This document shows, piece by piece, positions 55,083 through 64,000 of a stretch of 64,000 nt of DNA (within the stretch, counting starts at the first letter, position 1; each line of letters begins with the position of its first letter). A program made the translations under genes and the position numbers. This stretch comes from Castanea sativa (lineage: Eukaryota; Streptophyta; Magnoliopsida; Fagales; Fagaceae). The stretch lies in NCBI RefSeq assembly GCF_040712315.1, contig NC_134013.1:64511501-64575500 (forward strand), read 5' to 3'. The notes under the pieces were generated by a model, which did no database searches, was not told the DNA's origin, and was given only the letters and a program-made list of their open reading frames with translations.

Positions 55083-56149
55083 TACTTTTTCTTTCACAGG
55101 CTGCTACTGCAACTACCAGAATTTGCCACTATTTCACATTCTTGTGATGACAATCATTGTCAGCACGTCCGTCTTTTGTTATAGCGACAGTGTCCACTCT
55201 TTTCGAAGTGAAGCTCTCCATATCACAAGCTGACATGCCACTCTTTGTTATAGCGTCCTTTCCTCTACAATTCTATTACCAATCAAGCTATAGTTTAAAC
55301 TACTAAACTAGCCAACCATTGGATTCAATGTTGGAGTAATTGCAACAATCTTTGGCTTTTCACAAAACATGCACAATAACTCACATTTTGGAATTTTAGA
55401 CAATTGCCCCAGAAATAAGATATAGACAGACCCAGCGTGCTGGGTCTCATAATTTGGTTGACCTCAAACTGTACGTGAGACAATAAATTTTCACTCTACA
55501 TCTAGAAAAGAAACATATTTCAAAGAATAATTAATCCAAGTTCAAAAAATAAAGTATAATCATCCTCACCTTTTACATAAGTTTAATGTAGCTTAGACTA
55601 ATGTAGTCTGAGGAGTCCTCACCTCCAATATTCCACCATTCTTGCAGATTACTTCTAAGGAAGCAATTGCCTCATCTTGTCAGTTATCCGCAATATAAGA
55701 AATACCCCTGCAACAATGCTCAATGTATTCAAAGAGGTGGAGAATTGATTAATAAAATTAGTGAGTGTTTTGAGCATAGATGCAAGTTGGACTTTGTTAA
55801 TTTATGCCAGAAACACTTTTTTTTTGGTTGATAAGTAGTTTATGCCAGAAACACATAAAGCAACCAAAAATTACATTTATAAAAAAAGAAATATTTTTAA
55901 AAGGGTTTTTGGAGGAATGCAACAGTACATAATATTTCCTCTGCTAGAAACATATACAGCCAAAGAAAAATCATGAGTCTGGGTGATTTTCCTTTTTAGT
56001 TAAGAACTCAATAAACAATCATTCTATATAAGAGTTCCAGCAAAAAGCAAAAAATCATTAAAAATAAAAATAAAACACTAGTGAACATACATACAGTGTC
56101 TGAGCTTCACATATCAATGCCTTTCCAAGAGTGATAAAAGATTGGCACG
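55079..56149. other. Intergenic DNA, nothing recognised
   Basis: No domain-bearing frame or RNA gene was seen. Confidence 0.4.
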
Positions 56150-56189
56150 CTCGAACATGGGTATTCAAAACCCCTCTAGATTCCTCCGT

Positions 56190-56684
56190 AAAGACATGAA
56201 GTTGCATGCAATGGTTACCATTGCAATAATTTGATATTAATTCTTTTACAATCTATTGCAAGGACAAACACGTAACTGCAACGAATATATCGTTGCAATA
56301 ATTTGGTATCAATTATTTCATAGTCAATCGTAATGACAAAATGAATTAATTATCTTTTACAATGAAGATATCATTGTAGTAATTTAATCCGACTTACTTT
56401 GTTCAATTATTTGCAATCTATTACAATAAGTTTTGTGAAGTAATAGCTTATACTTACAAGATATTCAAAATAGTAAATTGTTTATTGCAATAGTATATAT
56501 ATCATTGCATCAAAGTAATTATTAAAATATTTGGAGTTTATATTGCAAAAATTTTTTTTGTTGCATAAACCTATTACCTCAAATTTTATTACAACATCTT
56601 GTATCAACTATTGCAATGACTCTAATGCTATTGCAATGGTTTTTTTCGTTGCAATAAACATTTTTTCTTGTAATGAAACAACTT
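56190..56684. mobile_element. CACTA-like terminal region with 'attgcaatg' subterminal repeats
   Basis: Read on the minus strand from 56684, the end is cattacaagaaaaaatg, one base off the common CACTACAAGAAAAAATG terminus. Many variants of ttgcaatg / cattgcaa follow to about 56210. The far end was not found. The terminus directly abuts the kelch pseudogene and recurs, in part, at 57908-58150. Confidence 0.6.
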
Positions 56685-57563
56685 CATTTTATCAAAATCA
56701 TAGGCACGTAGATAAGAGCCTCTAAGTTTTGAGGGCCAGAACCAATATATAGTATTTCCAATAGTGATTGGTGGTTCACCAATAAAACCATCAAGACCTT
56801 CTACAATCTCCTAGGACTTAGTAACTGCATTGTACAGAGATTTAAAACCAACAACAATCTTTTTCATACCATGTAGCGGCGCAACAAAGCTTGCATTATC
56901 CCTAATTTTTGGAGATGGTTGGGGCAAGGCCTCCTATTTGTCCACAATGGGGTCATAAACTTTGGCAAAAAGAGAATGAAATGAGACCCCGCCGAAAGCG
57001 TAAAGCTTATCATTGAGAACCACCAAACAAGGAGTGTGTCTGCGACTGATCATTGGCGAAAGGTTCTTAGTCCAACCATGGTGTGTAGGACTAGGTGTGA
57101 GATCATAAGCCCTGACTACACGAGAATAATCTAACTCTGAGTGTCCTTTCCTAAGGGGGAGGACACCACCAACACAATACAATGTAGCGCCGATAGATAA
57201 CCAAGAGGAACAGGTTGACAATTTAGCATTAGTGAAAGGATGGATTTCTTCATCAAGAGTTGGGAAATTACCATTAGTGACGCCAGAGCGGTGGTGATGA
57301 CGCCGTCCAAAGAAACGGATCAATAACTCGTCATATGGGTCTCTTCTACTTTGACTTTTGTTCTTGCTTTCTTCTTCGTCTGCTTGGAATGAGATATTAA
57401 CCAAAAACCAATTAAATTGACCTTCTTCAGAAATTGCACGAATACAAACTATTTTTGTCAAAGAAGAGGAGGAGGTGGTGGTGGAAGATGGTGATGACGA
57501 TGAAGATCGTGAGACCGACCTTTTCCTTCTTCCTCTTAGGGCAACGAATGCAGACATTGGCAT
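56685..57563 (-). pseudogene. Kelch-repeat protein pseudogene, copy A
   Basis: The frame opens at 57563 with MPMSAFVALRGRRKRSVSR and a Ser-rich stretch, then kelch-type text: SWLSIGATLYCVGGVLPL, RVVRAYDLTPSP, PCLVVLNDKLYAFGG. It stops at TAG 56934-56936 after YDPIVDK. The same frame continues EALPQPSPKIRDNASF, meets a second TAG at 56811-56813, and reaches GFIGEPPITIGNTIYWFWPS and RAYDFDKMKLF before the CACTA-like end. Intact relatives are plant galactose oxidase/kelch proteins, sometimes with an F-box; no F-box is seen. A 209-residue product could still be made, but two stops plus the TE junction argue for a pseudogene. Confidence 0.7.
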
Positions 57564-58156
57564 TTTAAAGATTCTAGGGTTTAGTTGATGAAGTTCTGAA
57601 GATTCTAGGGTTTCGTTGATGGTCGTATTTCCTTGGTTTTGACTGAATGGAGTTCCGGGCTTTTCGTTGGTTTAGGGCTTTTCGTTGGCCTATTACTAAA
57701 TGTTTTTTTTAATAACAATTTTTTATTTTATTTTAATTCCAAAATTTATTTTTTAAATAAAGCCAAAACAACATCATTTTGGCTCAATTAACAGCAGTAG
57801 ATAGCTGAGATCTAACGGAGTATCGAATTGACTACAATTGAAAGTTAAAAGATTGAAATGACAACAATTGAAAGTTAGAGGACTGAAATGACAAAATTGA
57901 AAGTTTCGTGAAGTAATAGCCTATACTTACAAGATATTCGAAATAGTAAATTATTTATTGCAACAGTATATATATCATTGCATCAAAGTTATTATTAAAA
58001 TATTTGGAGTTTATTGCAAGAAAAATTTGTGTTGCATAAACCTATTACCTCAAATTTTATTGCAACATCTTGTATCAACTATTGCAATGACTCTAATGCT
58101 ATTGCAATGGTTTTTTTTTTTTCGTTGCAATAAACATTTTTTCTTGTAGCAAAACA

Positions 58157-59024
58157 GCTTCATTTTATCGAAATCATAGGTGCGTAGCCTCTAACTTTTG
58201 AGGGCCAGAACCAATATATGGTATTTCCAACACTGACTAGTGGTTCACCAATAAAACCATCAAGACCTTCTACAATCTCCCAGGACTCAGTAACTACATT
58301 GTACATAGATTTAAAACCAACAGCAATCTTTTTCATACCATGTAGCGGCGCATCAAAACTTGCATTATCCCTAATTTTAGGAGATGGTTGGGGCAAGGCC
58401 ACTCATAAATTTCGGCAAAAAGAGAACGATCAGAGACCCCGCCAAAAGCGTAAAGCTTATCATCGAGAACCGCCAAACAAGGAGTGTGTCTGTGATTGAT
58501 CATTGGCAAAAGGTTCTTAGTCCAACCATCATTTAGGTGTGTAGGAGTAGGAGTGATATCATAAGCCCTAACTACACGAGAATAATTTGAGTCTGAGTAA
58601 TTCTTCTTACGGGGAAGGACACCACCAACACACTATAGTGTAGGGCCGATAGATGCCCAGGAGGAATAGGTTGACAATTTAGCATTACAAAAAGGCTGGA
58701 TTTCTTCATTAAGAGTTGGGAAATTACCATTAGTCACGCCAGGGCGGTGGTGATGACGACGTCCAAAGAAGCACATCAACAACTCATCATATGGGTCTCT
58801 TCTTCTTTTCCTTTTCTTCTTGCTCTCTAATTCTTTGACTACTTGGAATGAGACATTAACCACAAACTAATTAGATTGACCTTCTTTAGAAATTGCACGA
58901 ATATATCTGTTGTCAAAAAAGAGGAGGTGGTGGTGGAAGATGGTGATGACGATGAAGATCATGAGACCAACCTTTTCCTTCTTCCTCTTCCTCTTTAGGC
59001 AACGAATTTTGTTGCCGCAGGCAT
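58157..59024 (-). pseudogene. Kelch-repeat protein pseudogene, copy B
   Basis: Aligned to copy A, it starts near 59024 and shows a frameshift in the first ten codons (the copy A text FVALRG becomes FVA then stop). A stop follows SIGPTL at 58633-58635. A short deletion near 58400 removes the segment after the third kelch-like motif and shifts the frame. Recognisable parts are RRDPYDELLMCFFGRRHHHR, VVRAYDITPTP, CLAVLDDKLYAFGG and, in another frame, FIGEPLVSVGNTIYWFWPS. It is clearly dead and its lesions differ from those of copy A. Confidence 0.78.
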
Positions 59025-59144
59025 TTTGAAGATTCTAGGGTTTCAGTTTCAGTTTTGGGGATTTTTTTTTTGAAAATAACACAAATTTTCAAACAATTTC
59101 ATTAGTTAACATAGTTTTCAAACTATTTAAGAAACTAACATCTC

Positions 59145-59915
59145 CACTGGCGACGCCACTCAGAAGCCAGGGTATTCCTAGGAACACCCTGGCTTGAATT
59201 TTTTTTTTTTATATATATAATAATTTAATTTTTTTTTATTTGTTTACCCTTAAAAAAAAATATGAACACCCTCAAGCAATATCAGGAACACCCTAAAAAA
59301 TTTTATGCCAAACAAATTTTGAACTAAAAGTAAAAGGCATGCAGAGGCAGGGATGTGTGTACACATGAGGTGTGTGCTAACGCACAGTGGGGTGTGTGCT
59401 AGACTCCTAATAGTTATTAAAAAAATGAATGAAGCAACTAAACACCAATAATTAATAATTTAATTAACTAATACATTATAAAAGACAAACAAATTAAATT
59501 ATGTTAGGCTAAACAACAATTAATAATTTAATAATTAATGAAACAATAATACAACAAATTATAGTTTATAAAAGATCACAAACAAATTTATGAAACGACT
59601 AAACAACAATAATTAATAATTTTATTAATATTTTAAATGAACTTATAGTTTATTGTACCGGTACCTTTGTTCATTAATTTCTTTTCTTTTTATTTTTAAT
59701 TTTTTTTCCTTTTGAGGTTTTTCGGTGTACAGAATGCAAATTTGTTTTGGTTTTAAGAATTTTTTTTTAAAGTACAAACTTCATGCTTGCCAAATTTTGA
59801 ATTTCGACCAATATTTACCAAAATGTCCCGAAACACCCGAAATAGACTGAAATGACCCAAAATTTTTCAAAGTGGAATAGGAACACCCTTGACAAAATTC
59901 CTAGAGTTGCCACTG
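59145..59915. mobile_element. hAT-like non-autonomous transposon, 771 bp, 8-bp target duplication
   Basis: Duplications aacatctc at 59137-59144 and 59916-59923 flank termini cactggcgacgcc and, reversed, cagtggcaactct. Eight-base duplications and CAGTGGCG-type ends are typical of hAT elements. A strong hairpin gccagggt...accctggc lies near the left end. No transposase frame. Confidence 0.85.
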
Positions 59916-60098
59916 AACATCTCAAGTATGTTAGATTCGATTTTACTAGCAAATTGTGTCTTAACAACTCAATTTCCCTCAAGAAATCATGTTTGTAAAT
60001 CTCGAGTTCCTGCTCTGAAAAACTAAATACCCAAAATATTTTGTAAACTTTTTTTATTTTTTTTAATAGCAAAAAATGTCTTATTAACCAAGCAAAGG

Positions 60099-60743
60099 TA
60101 AAACAATTTTTTTTACTAAACAAAGCACCTGTTTTGTTCATATACTTTTATTCATATACTTACTCATAGACATAAAAATAGAAATAGGAGAGCAAACATT
60201 GAATAGGGAAGGAGAGAAAGGTACTTCTATTAAGTAAATACTCCATACCCTTACCCCACTTATTTCAAACTTCCATTTCTTCTTCTCCAAGTCTCTCACT
60301 CTCTTGGACTCTCAAATACATGCAGGCCATTCCCAAAAAAACTCCATTTTTCAAACCCAAGCAAACCGTTAAGCTCTATAGTCTATACCCAACAAGGAAA
60401 TCCAGTTACTAATAAAAGGTAAAGCAACTTTTTTTTTTTGTTGCTAAGCAAAGCAACTAATCTATTCATATACTTCTATTCATATACTTACTCACGGACA
60501 TAAAAATAGAAATAGAAGAGCAGACCTTGAATAGGGAAGGAGAGAAAGGCACTCCCATTAAGTAAATACTCCATACCCCTACCCCACTTATTTCAAACTT
60601 CCATTTCTTCTTCTCCATGTCTCTCACTCTCTTGGACTCTCAAATTCATGCAGGCCATTCCCAAAAAAAAACTCCATTTTTCAAACCCAAGCAAACCATC
60701 AGGCTCTATAGTCTATACCCAACAAGGAAATCCAGTTACTACT
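60099..60743. repeat. Two-copy tandem duplication, about 322-bp period
   Basis: The block containing cttactcatagacataaaaa, ggagagaaaggtact and catgcaggccattccc (first copy) recurs with few changes from about 60424 (cttactcacggacataaaaa). It ends at gaaatccagttact in both. Divergence is low (a few percent), indicating a recent duplication. Confidence 0.88.
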
Positions 60744-60759
60744 CAAAACTGAAACAAAA

Positions 60760-60882
60760 TGAAAGCTAAGGGAGGTCGAAACAAAAAGAAAGCTAAGGGG
60801 TCAAGACAAAACGAAAGCTAAGGGGTTCGAAACAAAATGAGAGCTAAGAAGGTTCGAAACAAAATGAGAGCCAAGCCTTCTA
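60760..60882. repeat. Minisatellite, about 27-bp unit, about five copies
   Basis: Units read gaaacaaaatgaaagctaag plus ggggttc with variants (gagagctaagaagg, gagagccaagcc). Starts at about 60760. Confidence 0.8.
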
Positions 60883-61315
60883 CAGTTCTACAGTCCCTGT
60901 GGAGCCGAAGAATACTAAGGTCATTGACAGTAATCTTTCTTTCTCGTGCTTCTTTTCCAAAATTATCCATTTGACTTCTATGTTTTTACATAATTTTAAT
61001 GCATTTTAATGATTTTTTTTTCTTTTGTGAAATTTTGCTTGACATCCAAGAAAAATAAAAAACTAGAAACCCATTGAAAATTTTTTTTTTGAATGCTTTA
61101 TATATATATATTTTGGAAGAGATGGATTTCATGACAATGGATTTAACCGAGTACCTTCTATTCTTATTATGCAACCTTACAATAGTGTCCAAGATAGGCC
61201 TGTGGCTTAATGGTATGAAGGATAGCCTCTGCATCATCTTTATGAAAGCTCGAAGTAATGAACTCACACCTCCAACATTTATAAGATCTGAACCAATTTT
61301 TTTTTCCTTTTTTTT

Positions 61316-61375
61316 TTCTTTTCTTTCCTGGATGTTGCTTTTTTTTCTTTTCTTTCCTGGATGTTGCTTTTTTTT
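61316..61375. repeat. Two-copy minisatellite (about 28 bp) in a pyrimidine-rich tract
   Basis: ttctttcctggatgttgctt occurs twice, 28 bases apart, inside a long CT/T-rich stretch. Confidence 0.8.
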
Positions 61376-61689
61376 CTTTTTCTGTTTTCTTACGTGATAG
61401 TTGTTTTGTTTTTCTTCTTCTTTTTTGTTTAACTAGACATGATTTTTTTGGGAACATGATTTTTATTTTTTAATAAATTGGATGATTGCTTTTTTTATTA
61501 TTTAAAGTTGTTTGTCATTTTTTTGTTTTAATTGGTCATCATTTTTTAACAAGGGTGAATAGTAAATTTATACAAACTCACTTTTCTATCATTCTATTTT
61601 TTCACTCCCAACCAAGCAAAAAAGAGAGAAATTAAAATATTTTCTATTTTTTCAATTTTCCATCCTCCTACTATTTTCTATCTTCTCAC

Positions 61690-62109
61690 TTTTCCACCCT
61701 CAAACCAATCGGACTCTAAAGGATGAGCCATCCCCAACCCTCCAACAGCAGCCTTGCCTTTATTTAAAATTGGTTTTGCCGCTATTACATAAGAGCTATT
61801 TGGTGAGTCCGCATGCATCCAAAAAGTTGCACAATGGGAAATATCTGGCTTTGAAACACTGGTATAGAAGAGACCCCGTTCCTGCATTAATCTCTACCCT
61901 TACTTAGCCAACATAGCTAATCTCTACCCTTGCTTAGCCAACATAGCTAGGTTGAAGGTCCTTAAATCCTGAAAACCCATACCTTCCTCCTTCTTAGGTT
62001 GAGTCAGTTGACTCCAGCTCTTCCAATAGATCTTCCTCTCATTTCTAACATGGCCCCACCAAAATCTTGCACTCATTCTATCGAGTTCATCACACAGCTT
62101 CATGCCCAT
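61690..62109 (-). pseudogene. LINE ORF2 remnant (end of reverse transcriptase / zf-RVT region)
   Basis: Minus-strand frames read MSARFWWGHVRNERKIYWKS, WSQLTQPKKEEGMGFQDLR and FNLAMLAKQG, matching the conserved segment after the RT domain of plant L1-type ORF2. A broken continuation (SPNSSYVIAAKPILNKGK, then GGLGMAHP) matches the next block. A small internal duplication (the sequence encoding NLAMLAKQ) is visible near 61890-61950. It is not functional. Confidence 0.8.
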
Positions 62110-62333
62110 TGTATACGTAGGAATATATTAATTGTATATTTATTGGCTTTGTTTTCACATTATGTGATTTATTTTCTTTTTGAATTTCCATTAACTATAA
62201 TTTCACCATGTTATTTTCATATATGTGTGTGTGGGGGTAAGCATGCATATTGCTGTTATATTCCATTGATCACCACTGTGATCCTCTAATTAAATGCTCA
62301 ATGTCTATAAGCTTAAATTCTGACTTATTTGTT

Positions 62334-62456
62334 GTAGCTTGGAAAGCGCAAGGTTGATCTCCCATTCCGAGTTGAAGAGTCAACTTTGGAGAATTTTTTC
62401 CATGGGAGTTTGGCTGCTTCCAACACTGTGTCGGATCCACCAATGAAAAGAAAAGG
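62334..62456 (+). other. Possible orphan exon of unknown identity
   Basis: A candidate acceptor (ttgttgtag) is followed by an open frame reading LGKRKVDLPFRVEESTLENF and ending DPPMKRKG before TGA at about 62458. The composition looks protein-like, but I do not recognise the family. It sits directly before the CXE-derived block. Confidence 0.25.
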
Positions 62457-62463
62457 CTGAGGA

Positions 62464-64000
62464 GGAGGAGGTGGCGGTGCACAGAGATCCACCAAGGTTA
62501 CAATTTTGATCTCATTGTGCAATTTTATATGGTTATTGCATTTGGAATTGGATGCTGCATTGTTTAGAAAATTGATATGATTGGTGAATTTCATGTTATA
62601 TGCTGCAAAAGATGATAGAATTTAGATGGGATTTTAATTCATATTTATTGATGTGCTCTTCATAATATGGTATGTTGACATTGCTACTGTAAAGTGAGGA
62701 GTGTAATTCTGAGCTACAATGCTGGGATTCAACAATGCAGATCAATGGTTTGCCGAACATAGGTTCTAAGTCTGAAATCTTATGGTTGTACAGTCTAGGA
62801 GTAAAAATGGTTTTGAGCGTGCTTGCGTATATTGCAAGTTTAGAATGGAGTTTACGTGAATGTATCGATGATTGGATTCTATTATAAAATTGTAAACAAG
62901 GGTTGCTCTGGTTTTCTAAAGGAAGAAAACCATTGACATGTCATGCCAGTGATTAAATTAGGATACCTAACCATTTAGAGAAAGGCGATGCATCTGAGGT
63001 TTAGTGTTTGCGACATTGTTCTCAAGATTGTATGTGGTGGAGATGTCTCGTTTGGGTCTATTGCTTGGTGAGCTGGTTTGTTAGTCTGTCACTGGCTTAG
63101 GCCACCATGCACCGGTGGCAATTAGCACAGTTTGAGATTAGTGCAGGCTTTTGTTTGTTTCTATTTTTATAAGTTTGGTTTTTAATAAGTTTGGGGGTTC
63201 ATATACTAACAAATTCAGTTTAATTTGCAAATGGTAAAGCATGAAAGAATTGCAAAAGGAATGGTTAACCAAGGCAGAATATGGAGAAAAAGATTCATAG
63301 TTTGAGGGCCCTTTTAGGAGCCATTATTCCAGGTTTCTAACTATTTTGTCATATAAACACATTTTTGCTGCTTTCTATTTTAGCTTTGGGCTGGGGATGG
63401 CCTTGTCCTAAGAAGGAAACCAGGCACTTAGGATTGGTAAGAAAGCACTACAGCTACCTTTTGTTATACTCATAACTGATGCGTCATGGTTTGTTGAAAG
63501 CAATTTACAGAGGATAATGTTATGTCATGACTTCTTTTGCCTTTTGCATGAATTATTGTGAAGATAAAAGGAGAACAAGCAATTGCTTATTTAGTTGAAT
63601 AAATCATGTATGTGAAAAACTCACGTCTTCTTTTTTTTTTGGGGGGAAAAATATTCATTAGGCCACTGATATATTTGAGATATCATTTTAGTTGTTATAG
63701 AATTGAGTTTGTAACCCACAATTAGTTTGATGAGGTTATTGTCTTAAACTAACCATAATGATGCGTATTATTCCATCATAGTAGAAGTACAACATAATTT
63801 ACACCCAAATCCATTATCTTCTTATGTTCAAGGTTCTTGTGAAAGTGGCCATGTCATCAGGATATTCTATAGATGGTTTTCTGTAGGGAAATTGTCCTTG
63901 TAAGTCTTTTCTATGGTTCTTCAGTTTTTTGAATGCACGTAATTCCCTCCTTGAGTTTCAAATATAGTTATTATGGAATTTCAACTTTGTCTTATTAGTA
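62464..64000 (+). pseudogene. Partial duplicate of CXE exon 1 end and intron 1
   Basis: From about 62464 the sequence matches 41361-42939 of the carboxylesterase: the exon 1 tail (gatccaccaag at 62486-62496 against gatccatcaag), the conserved donor, and then about 1.5 kb of intron with few differences and one deletion near 63195. The main exon 1 body is missing, and the block runs off the window, so exon 2 could lie beyond. It is most likely a truncated gene copy from a proximal duplication, but its downstream state is unknown. Confidence 0.85.

Larger units (their letters stand above)
56432..59045. repeat. Tandem duplication, about 1.15-kb unit, carrying the kelch pseudogenes
   Basis: The block 56432-57590 recurs at 57905-59045, starting at gtgaagtaatagc and ending at gaagattctagggttt. 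A unique spacer of about 310 bases lies between them, including short caattgaaagttagag-type repeats. Identity looks near 90% by eye. Both copies carry the CACTA-like terminal segment. Confidence 0.88.

Noticed and set aside
55024..55233. Open frame through the (TA)n repeat
   Set aside because: The Ile-Tyr repeat protein is only the translation of a microsatellite.
60700..60882. CRISPR-like array
   Set aside because: The 27-bp units are contiguous without unique spacers, and the DNA is a plant nuclear genome; it is a minisatellite.
61190..61275. Possible tRNA gene (aggcctgtggcttaatggta...)
   Set aside because: The start recalls an A box, but no cloverleaf, anticodon arm or acceptor pairing could be built; at most a SINE-like relic.

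Overview
This window looks like nuclear DNA of a woody eudicot. It is AT-rich, its genes carry introns (up to 6.6 kb), only four convincing protein-coding genes occupy 64 kb, and the rest is full of microsatellites and decayed transposable elements. The tRNA-derived SINEs, the 'gtttggatagaa...' foldback MITEs and the two solo LTRs resemble repeats I associate with Fagaceae (oak/chestnut relatives). That placement is an inference, not a search result.

Layout. (1) 356-6021, minus strand: a seven-exon UBX-domain gene, PUX1 type (CDC48/p97 regulator), with two G-boxes and five site II motifs upstream. (2) 6446-10230: intergenic DNA with a 5'-truncated LINE bounded by a perfect 15-bp target duplication, a short SINE and several MITEs. 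(3) 11014-18116, plus strand: a 13-exon augmin subunit 6 gene (AUG6/HAUS6). (4) 18741-23680: transposon-rich spacer. (5) 25213-33354, plus strand: a PP2A B' (B56) regulatory subunit gene with a uORF-bearing leader and one 6.57-kb coding intron. (6) 33951-39850: spacer with a 506-bp solo LTR and MITEs. (7) 40487-45158, plus strand: a two-exon carboxylesterase of the CXE11/CXE16 type, whose intron holds an RTE retrotransposon end with a Tourist-like MITE nested in it. (8) 45.2-56.7 kb: a second solo LTR (716 bp), two SINEs with target duplications, and a CACTA transposon end with palindromic subterminal repeats and a transposase-associated domain. (9) 56.4-59.05 kb: a tandemly duplicated kelch-type pseudogene pair, each copy joined to a CACTA-like terminus. 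(10) 59.1-64 kb: a hAT-like element, local tandem repeats, a LINE remnant and a second partial copy of the carboxylesterase exon 1 end plus intron 1, which runs off the window.

The four intact genes have unrelated housekeeping roles (protein segregase control, microtubule nucleation, phosphatase targeting, ester hydrolysis) and show no sign of forming a pathway. I found no clear novel biological system. The most informative features are the precisely bounded mobile elements, the partial CXE duplication, the TE-linked kelch pseudogene duplication and the basic uORF in the B' leader. Exon boundaries were worked out by hand from splice signals and reading-frame continuity with the known families; all four models close in frame.
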